Shown here: positions 58,739 through 64,000 of the stretch, one piece after another
Layout: each line of letters starts with the position of its first letter
Numbering within the stretch: position 1 is the first letter of the stretch
Assembly (NCBI GenBank): GCA_000824825.2
Contig: LM655171.1
Span: forward strand, 147,862-211,861
Direction: 5' to 3'
Length of the DNA stretch: 64,000 nt
Source of the DNA: Mesorhizobium sp. ORS 3324
Lineage (GTDB): Bacteria > Pseudomonadota > Alphaproteobacteria > Rhizobiales > Rhizobiaceae
The notes under the pieces: model-generated
Seen by the model: the letters and a program-made list of their open reading frames with translations, nothing else
Database searches by the model: none
What the model was told of the DNA's origin: nothing
Translations under genes and position numbers: made by a program

Positions 58739-59013
58739 GGTCGTATCTTCCCGTTAGGTACCCGCACGCGGCGGAAGATCGCGACGATCTCCTCGCGGCT
58801 GCATTCGACTGCGCCGAGCCTGACCGCACGGTCGCGCTCGAAGCCGGTGATATCGTAATGCGGCGCCGAAGTCTTCGGCGGCCCCTGATAGGACGAGCGC
58901 TTGACGCCGAGCTCGGCGGCGAAGCGATGGAGTTCATCGGTGTCGTCGGCAAGCAGATGACACCAGCGATGGCCGGCCCATTTCCAGATCGCCGCATCGA
59001 CATAGACGGCCAT
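58735..59013 (-). CDS. DUF4031 domain-containing protein
   Basis: A 92-residue protein of DUF4031, recognisable from VYVDAAIWKWAGHRWCHLLAD followed by LHRFAAELGV and HYDITGFERDRAV. Several Trp and His residues at fixed positions (W10, W12, H15, W17, H19) suggest a binding pocket; the function is unknown. It is coupled to the LysE exporter gene by a four-base overlap. Confidence 0.87.
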   Translation of the reverse strand: MAVYVDAAIWKWAGHRWCHLLADDTDELHRFAAELGVKRSSYQGPPKTSAPHYDITGFERDRAVRLGAVECSREEIVAIFRRVRVPNGKIRP

Positions 59014-59075
59014 TGAACCTGCTGCACTCCAACCGACAGGGCGGCCCGTCCACGGTCACCCGGGCCAACGTCAAG

Positions 59076-60371
59076 TCAGCGATGATAGAAGGGATTCGGA
59101 TAGGAAATGAAGCCGCCGCCGGCTTCGAGCTCGGTCACGGTCCTAGTCACGGCTTCCTGTATGCGCGAGCGCAGCACGACGAGCGCCTCGTCGACGGAAC
59201 CGTCGTAGTCGTGCAGCCCCAAGGGCTCGGGCACGCGGATGTGGGCGCAGCGCGGCCCCGCGGGCTGCGGGATGAAGCGGTTGATCGTGTCGCGCAACGT
59301 GCCTTTGCAATAGTCGTTGCGGATGCGCTTCAGGTGCTCGGCGATCTCTTCCTGCGTGATCGTTCGATCGGCGAAGGCCCAGGGGCCGACACGCTGGATG
59401 CGCTGGATCGTTTCCGCCAGTTTCCGCACGCGCCTCTGATCCTCGGTATCGGCCTTGCCCTCGCGCAGCCAGCGGCGTGAGCGCCGCAGCAGATCAGCCA
59501 AGTCGAGCCCGGCGTCGGCTGCAATGCCTTCGGCAAGCCGCCGGCCAAGCTCGTTGAGCACCCTATGCTGGCGGACGGCATAGGACGCGCCCTCCTCCGC
59601 CGTCAGGCCGCAGGCCTGCTCGTCTCGTGAGAGCAAGATCGAATAGACGCGGTAAACGCGTTCCGGCAGCGAACAGCCCACGGAGCTGTCGATCTTCAGG
59701 CTTTTCTCGACATAGGCACATTCCTTGCCGAGCGCCCGCTCGACATTGCGGGTGAACGCGAGCTTCCAGACGACCGGAGCGACCCAGGCCTTGAAATCCT
59801 TGTTCGTCTCGCGCCCGCGCTTCAGCGCCGCGAGCCCCATCTCAACCGCGCCGGGGAGCAATGGTCCCACATAATTGCCGTGCCAGCCGACACCGCCTTC
59901 CGGGTGCAGCAGCACGCCATGGCCCTGGAGCGCCCAGTCGACCGAATGCGCCTTGGCGGCCTCGCTGTTGCCGGGGATCTGCGCGATCAGATTGTTGGCC
60001 AGCCAGAATTTCTGCATCAGCCGGCCGAGGCCGTTGACCACGCCATGCGTCGCCCAGGACGCGGCAAGGGGGCTGACGCGCGAGACGATCTCCTTGTCGA
60101 TCATCCAGTCGGTGAAGAATTCGGGATGGTTGGGCGTGATGAATGTCGCCTGCCCCTCACCACAGCAAGCCTTGAGCCGTTGCTGGTCGGCGGCGGGAAC
60201 GTCGATGAGGCGGACATTGGAAATGCCGCGCAGGCCGGCGAGCCGGTTGAACGGCAGCAGGTCGCGAAAGCCTGGAACCCCATGCAGCATGACGATGCGA
60301 TTGACGACCGTCATTGCCCTGATCAGCGCCGGATTGGGTCGCGGCGCCACGAACACGTCGATCCTGCCCAA
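59076..60371 (-). CDS. PlsC-like acyltransferase domain protein
   Basis: A 431-residue protein. The region 80-190 has the look of a 1-acylglycerol-phosphate acyltransferase: TPNHPEFFTDWM resembles motif I and LLHPEGGVGWHGN resembles motif III. Spacing in motif I is His-x5-Asp instead of the canonical His-x4-Asp, so activity is uncertain. The C-terminal 200 residues are helical and Arg-rich without known domain. No signal peptide or clear membrane helix is seen. It is preceded by the EipB-like gene with a 99-base gap. Confidence 0.68.
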   Translation of the reverse strand: MGRIDVFVAPRPNPALIRAMTVVNRIVMLHGVPGFRDLLPFNRLAGLRGISNVRLIDVPAADQQRLKACCGEGQATFITPNHPEFFTDWMIDKEIVSRVSPLAASWATHGVVNGLGRLMQKFWLANNLIAQIPGNSEAAKAHSVDWALQGHGVLLHPEGGVGWHGNYVGPLLPGAVEMGLAALKRGRETNKDFKAWVAPVVWKLAFTRNVERALGKECAYVEKSLKIDSSVGCSLPERVYRVYSILLSRDEQACGLTAEEGASYAVRQHRVLNELGRRLAEGIAADAGLDLADLLRRSRRWLREGKADTEDQRRVRKLAETIQRIQRVGPWAFADRTITQEEIAEHLKRIRNDYCKGTLRDTINRFIPQPAGPRCAHIRVPEPLGLHDYDGSVDEALVVLRSRIQEAVTRTVTELEAGGGFISYPNPFYHR

Positions 60372-60470
60372 GCCATCTCCCCCAAATACCCGAAGGATAA
60401 GCTGGAACCGGATTGCGGCGCCTTCAAGTCAGGCCGCGTTGGCAGGGCTGCCTCTTTGGTTAACCTGCTG

Positions 60471-61301
60471 CTATTTCGAAGCCGGGCAAGGCTTGGTCTG
60501 TTCGAACAGCGACAGGTTGACCAGCTTGCCGGTCATCGAGAAGTCGCCATAGTCCATGACGAGATCGCGGGTGATGCCGTTCTCGTGCAGCTTGAAGCTG
60601 ATCCGGTACTCCGGAATTTCCTCGCCGCTTTTGTCGGTATCGTCGAAATAGGCGATGTCGACCGGCCAGTACTTGTCGGTGGCGAGCTTGGCGAGCGCCG
60701 GGGCTTCCGGATCCGACTTGTCGGCCTCGGTCTTCTTGCCGACGACGACGGTGGTCGTCATCACCTTGTTGGCGTCCTCGGAGCCATCGAACAGGTTGGT
60801 CTGATAGAAGCTCTCGCCTTTCTCGGCCTTGCCGATCAGCTCGACCAGATGCTGGGTGGGGAACTGCGTCGCGGCGAGCTCGAGGGTACTCTTCTCGGGC
60901 TTGTCGATGTCGACCTTGAGCCCCTTCGGCTCCCTGGTCGCCATGCCTTTGACCTCCTTGTCGAGATTCTGGTCGACGAAGGATTTCGTCACGAAGGAGA
61001 AGGTCTTGCCTTCGGCGTCCTCGAACGTCGTCGTCTGCTGGTCGGTCAGCCTGGTGTTTTCGTTAGTGACGATCTGGGTGACGAACCGGAACTTCACCGT
61101 ATAGCCTTCGCAGGGCGAGCCGTTGAACTCATACACCATGCGGCCGGAAATGCCGGTGATGCCGGAGCGGTCGGACGCCTTGTTGAGGGTAAGGTCGTAG
61201 ACGGCGCGATGCGCCTGCAGCGCGGGCACGGCGAACGCCGGAGCCATCGGGATCGCTGTCGACAGGAGAGCGGCGGAAAGGAAAAGGCGCGTCACGCGCA
61301 T
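60471..61301 (-). CDS. eipB: EipB-like cell-envelope integrity protein (DUF1849)
   Basis: A 276-residue periplasmic protein. The signal peptide MRVTRLFLSAALLSTAIPMA is cleaved probably after AFA. The mature part begins LQAHRAVYDLTLNKAS, and RMVYEFNGSPCEGYTVKFRF is the family signature. A single Cys there and one at the C-terminus (TKPCPAS) correspond to the conserved disulfide of Brucella EipB, which is needed for envelope integrity (established for Brucella). The rest is beta-rich, fitting the beta-spiral fold. Confidence 0.88.
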   Translation of the reverse strand: MRVTRLFLSAALLSTAIPMAPAFAVPALQAHRAVYDLTLNKASDRSGITGISGRMVYEFNGSPCEGYTVKFRFVTQIVTNENTRLTDQQTTTFEDAEGKTFSFVTKSFVDQNLDKEVKGMATREPKGLKVDIDKPEKSTLELAATQFPTQHLVELIGKAEKGESFYQTNLFDGSEDANKVMTTTVVVGKKTEADKSDPEAPALAKLATDKYWPVDIAYFDDTDKSGEEIPEYRISFKLHENGITRDLVMDYGDFSMTGKLVNLSLFEQTKPCPASK

Positions 61302-61439
61302 GAAGTGCTCCGATCGTCGCGACCGATGGCAGGCCGCAGGGAAAGATGGTCCAGCTTAAAAAAAGTCATGGCGGAAGCGAGGCAAAAATAGCAATTTCGG
61401 CCCGGCCAACGCGGCGCCTTCCAGCAATAGGGAAAACCA

Positions 61440-61901
61440 ATGAGCGAAACAATCGAAAAGCGGCTAAGCGATCTCGGCGTCACTCTTCCGGTCGCCGCAG
61501 CACCCGCCGCGAACTACGTGCCCTATTGCCGGACCGGCAACCTGCTGTTCACGGCCGGGCAGTTGCCGGCCAATGACGGCAAGCTGGTGACAGGCCTGCT
61601 CGGGCGCGATATCGACACGGCTGCCGGCAAGGAGGGCGCGAAATTCTGCGCCATCAACATCCTGGCGCAGGCCAAGGCAGCACTCGGCGATCTCGAAAAA
61701 ATCCGCCGGGTGGTCAAGATCACCGTCTTCGTCGCCTCGGCGCCGGACTTCGTCGAGCAGCACCTGGTCGCCAACGGCGCTTCCGATTTCCTGGTCGCCG
61801 CCCTCAGCGAGCGCGGCAAGCATGCCCGCTCCGCCGTCGGCACCGCCTCGCTGCCGCTCAACGCCGCGGTCGAGATCGAAGCGATCTTCGAAGTCGAGTG
61901 A
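61440..61901 (+). CDS. RidA family protein
   Basis: A 153-residue member of the YjgF/YER057c/UK114 family. NLLFTAGQLPANDGKLVTG, KAALGDLEKIRRVVKITVFV and the terminal RSAVGTASLPLNAAVEIEAI segment with the substrate-binding Arg are present. RidA enzymes hydrolyse reactive enamine/imine intermediates; this longer subgroup (RidA-like with an extra N-terminus, RutC-unlike) has less certain activity. It starts an operon with the glycerophosphodiesterase gene (12-base gap). Confidence 0.9.
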   Translation: MSETIEKRLSDLGVTLPVAAAPAANYVPYCRTGNLLFTAGQLPANDGKLVTGLLGRDIDTAAGKEGAKFCAINILAQAKAALGDLEKIRRVVKITVFVASAPDFVEQHLVANGASDFLVAALSERGKHARSAVGTASLPLNAAVEIEAIFEVE

Positions 61902-61913
61902 GAAGAGCCTGAC

Positions 61914-62642
61914 ATGACCGATCTTTCCTGGCTGATTGCCCGCCCGGTCGCGCACAGGGGCTTTCACGACATGAACAAGACGCGCTGGGAGAACACGCTG
62001 TCGGCCTTCGCGGCGGCGGCAGAGCGCGGCTACGCGATCGAATGCGACGTGCATATTTCCTCGGACGGCGTTCCGATCATCATTCATGACGGCGATCTCA
62101 AGCGCCTGACCGGCGAGGACGGCTTCGTCTGGCAGCGCACCGCGGCCGAGCTGACAACGCTGAAAGTGGGCGGCACCAGGGACCATGTGCCGACGCTGCA
62201 GGAGGCGCTCGACCTGATCGACGGCCGGGTGCCGCTGGTGGTCGAGCTGAAAGGCGTCCCCGGCCACGACAGAGGGCTGGTGGCGAGCGTCGGCATGCTG
62301 CTCAACCGCTATAAGGGCAAGGTGGCGATCATGTCGTTCGATCATTGGCTGATCCGCGATTTCGCCAAGGATGCGCCCGGCATCCCCGGCGGGCTGACCG
62401 CCTACGGCAAGGACAACCAGCTGATCGAAGCGCATTTCGCCATGCTCGCGCACGGCATCGCCTTTACCTCCTACGCCGCCGGCGATTTGCCCAACCCGTT
62501 CGTCAGCTTCGTGCGCGAAAAGCTGAAGATGCCTGTCATCACCTGGACCGTTCATGATCAGCCCGCGGTCGACCTGACCTTCAAATACGCCGACCAGATG
62601 ACCTTCGAGGGCTTCGAGCCCGATCTGGTCAAGGTCGCCTGA
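61914..62642 (+). CDS. Glycerophosphodiester phosphodiesterase family protein
   Basis: A 242-residue TIM-barrel enzyme hydrolysing glycerophosphodiesters to glycerol 3-phosphate and an alcohol. Active-site parts are VAHRGFHD (first His, Arg), RWENTLSAF (Glu), AIECDVHISSDG (Glu, Asp) and IIIHDGDLKRLTG (second His). No signal peptide, so it is cytoplasmic. It follows the RidA gene and precedes the COG3146-type gene on the same strand. Confidence 0.93.
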   Translation: MTDLSWLIARPVAHRGFHDMNKTRWENTLSAFAAAAERGYAIECDVHISSDGVPIIIHDGDLKRLTGEDGFVWQRTAAELTTLKVGGTRDHVPTLQEALDLIDGRVPLVVELKGVPGHDRGLVASVGMLLNRYKGKVAIMSFDHWLIRDFAKDAPGIPGGLTAYGKDNQLIEAHFAMLAHGIAFTSYAAGDLPNPFVSFVREKLKMPVITWTVHDQPAVDLTFKYADQMTFEGFEPDLVKVA

Positions 62643-62696
62643 GGCGGTGTCCGAAACGTGACTTGTAGCTGCCCTGAGGACGCTTAAATAAGCCGC

Positions 62697-63911
62697 ATGG
62701 ATCAGGGTGAAAACGAGGATGGACGGGAGACGAACGCGGCCTATGCGATCCGCATCGCGGCAGGCATCGGCGCGTTCACCTGCGAGGAATGGAACGGCTT
62801 TGCCGGAACCACGCGCGGCGATAAGGAAAACGGCTATAACCCGCTTGTTTCATTCGCTTTTCTGAGCGCGCTGGAGGACTCAGGCTGCGCCGTGCGGCGC
62901 ACCGGTTGGCAGGGTCATCACCTGAGGCTCGAGAATGCCCAGGGCAAGCTGCTCGGCGCGGTGCCCTGCTATCTCAAATCGCACAGCCAGGGCGAGTACG
63001 TCTTCGATCACGGCTGGTCGGACGCGTTCGAACGCGCCGGCGGGCGCTACTACCCCAAGCTGCAATGTTCGGTGCCGTTCACGCCGGTCACCGGCCCCCG
63101 CCTGCTGGTCGGCAAGGGCGAGGACGCCGGCGCCGTTAGGGCTGGCCTCGCCGCTGGTCTCAAGATGGTGACCGACAAGCTTGGCGTCTCTTCCGCGCAT
63201 GTCACCTTCGCGACCGGGACCGATATCGCGACGCTGGAAGCCGCGGGCTTCCTGCACCGCACCGACCAGCAGTTCCATTTCTTCAACGAAGGTTTCTCCA
63301 GCTATGACGACTTCCTTGCCACGCTTGCCTCGCGCAAGCGCAAGGCGATGAAGAAGGAGCGGCGCGAGGCGCTGGCGGACGGCATCCGCATCGACTGGCT
63401 GACCGGCAAGGATATCACCGAACGCGCCTGGGACGATTTCTTCGCCTTCTACATGGACACCGGCGGCCGGAAATGGGGCCGCCCTTACCTCAACCGCCAG
63501 TTCTTCTCGCTGATCGGCGAACGCATGGCCGATGATATCCTCTTGGTGATGGCCAGGCGCAACGGCCGCTACATTGCGGGTGCCATCAACTTCATCGGGT
63601 CCGACGCGCTCTATGGGCGCAACTGGGGCTGCATCGAGGACCATCCCTTCCTGCATTTCGAGGTCTGCTATCACCAGGCGATCGACTTCGCGATCGCGCG
63701 CAAGCTGAAGGTGGTCGAAGCGGGCGCGCAAGGCGAGCATAAGCTGGCGCGCGGCTACCAACCGGTGACCATGCATTCGGCGCACTACATTGCTCATCCC
63801 GGCCTGCGCAACGCGGTCGCCGACTATCTGCGCCGCGAGCGGCGCGAGGTCGAGCGGATGGGCGAATATCTCGAAGAGCACACGCCCTTCCGCAAGGATC
63901 TGAAGGACTAG
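62697..63911 (+). CDS. GNAT-like acyltransferase of the COG3146 (FemAB-related) family
   Basis: A 404-residue protein of the COG3146/DUF482 family, formerly called peptidoglycan biosynthesis/recognition protein. It has two GNAT-like halves. Recognisable parts are NPLVSFAFLSALEDSGCA near residue 50, HGWSDAFERAGGRYYPKLQ, LASRKRKAMKKERREA (basic tRNA- or acyl-CoA-binding-like segment), FYMDTGGRKWGRPYLNRQFF, and ARGYQPVTMHSAHYI near the end. Substrate unknown. The remaining 89 bases of the window show no further gene. Confidence 0.88.
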   Translation: MDQGENEDGRETNAAYAIRIAAGIGAFTCEEWNGFAGTTRGDKENGYNPLVSFAFLSALEDSGCAVRRTGWQGHHLRLENAQGKLLGAVPCYLKSHSQGEYVFDHGWSDAFERAGGRYYPKLQCSVPFTPVTGPRLLVGKGEDAGAVRAGLAAGLKMVTDKLGVSSAHVTFATGTDIATLEAAGFLHRTDQQFHFFNEGFSSYDDFLATLASRKRKAMKKERREALADGIRIDWLTGKDITERAWDDFFAFYMDTGGRKWGRPYLNRQFFSLIGERMADDILLVMARRNGRYIAGAINFIGSDALYGRNWGCIEDHPFLHFEVCYHQAIDFAIARKLKVVEAGAQGEHKLARGYQPVTMHSAHYIAHPGLRNAVADYLRRERREVERMGEYLEEHTPFRKDLKD

Positions 63912-64000
63912 CTCCGCGCAGGTACCCGGCCGAGCAATCGACAGGCCACTTACTCTGGTTCGTTGGCGTTTCGCGCCGAGCCTAGCTCTCATGTTCCCTG

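Overview
The window reads as a chromosomal segment of an alphaproteobacterium of the order Hyphomicrobiales, most likely Mesorhizobium or a close relative. The grounds are the high GC content, the gene order (lpxB-lpxI-lpxA-fabZ-lpxD-bamA-rseP-cdsA-uppS-frr-pyrH; trpD-trpC-moaC-moeA-lexA; secG/tpiA/pyrG), the rhizobial families DUF982 and EipB/DUF1849, the alphaproteobacterial SOS box GTTC-N7-GTTC, and three copies of a palindromic intergenic repeat that I recall from Mesorhizobium genomes (recalled, not searched). No rRNA, tRNA, CRISPR array, transposase or phage gene was seen.

Layout. 1-12 kb: the end of an amino-acid ABC permease, then mostly single genes: a 3-hydroxyisobutyrate-dehydrogenase-like enzyme, AlkD-like repair protein, GNAT enzyme, an unrecognised 454-residue protein, a DUF3299 lipoprotein-sized exported protein, Lrp regulator, uracil-DNA-glycosylase-like protein, GST, membrane-anchored nuclease, orphan histidine kinase, cobT, DUF1289, aspartic protease and dusA. 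12-23 kb is the accessory region: a type I secretion operon (1318-residue DUF5801/T1SS-143 repeat protein, ABC exporter, HlyD-type adaptor), then a large SPFH membrane protein flanked by an intact DUF982 gene and a DUF982 fragment. 23-30 kb: NCS1 transporter, DUF1697, pyrG, L,D-transpeptidase, secG, tpiA.

30-41 kb: a PpiD-like chaperone is translationally coupled to trpD, followed by trpC, moaC, moeA and lexA (with two SOS boxes), then comEC convergent to lexA, gltX and gltA. 42-53 kb is the envelope-biogenesis block on the minus strand: lipid A synthesis (lpxB, lpxI, lpxA, fabZ, lpxD), outer-membrane insertion (bamA), regulated proteolysis (rseP), phospholipid and undecaprenyl precursors (cdsA, uppS), with frr and pyrH upstream. 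rpsB and tsf, usually the next genes upstream, are separated from pyrH by a 2.7-kb module (aldo/keto reductase, NTF2-like protein, LysR regulator). 58-64 kb: LysE exporter with DUF4031, an acyltransferase-like protein, EipB-like periplasmic protein, RidA, a glycerophosphodiester phosphodiesterase and a COG3146-type acyltransferase; 63912-64000 holds nothing recognisable.

Stretches above 300 bases without an intact gene are 12118-12574 (leader and operators of dusA and the secretion operon), 19883-20226 (DUF982 fragment and hairpins) and 22237-22746 (leader of the SPFH gene). The most unusual signals are the secretion operon with its near-identical internal repeats and no visible RTX nonapeptides, the SPFH/DUF982 arrangement with a 9-codon leader ORF, and a heptamer repeat array that closes two unrelated convergent gene pairs and supplies the stop codon of one gene in each.
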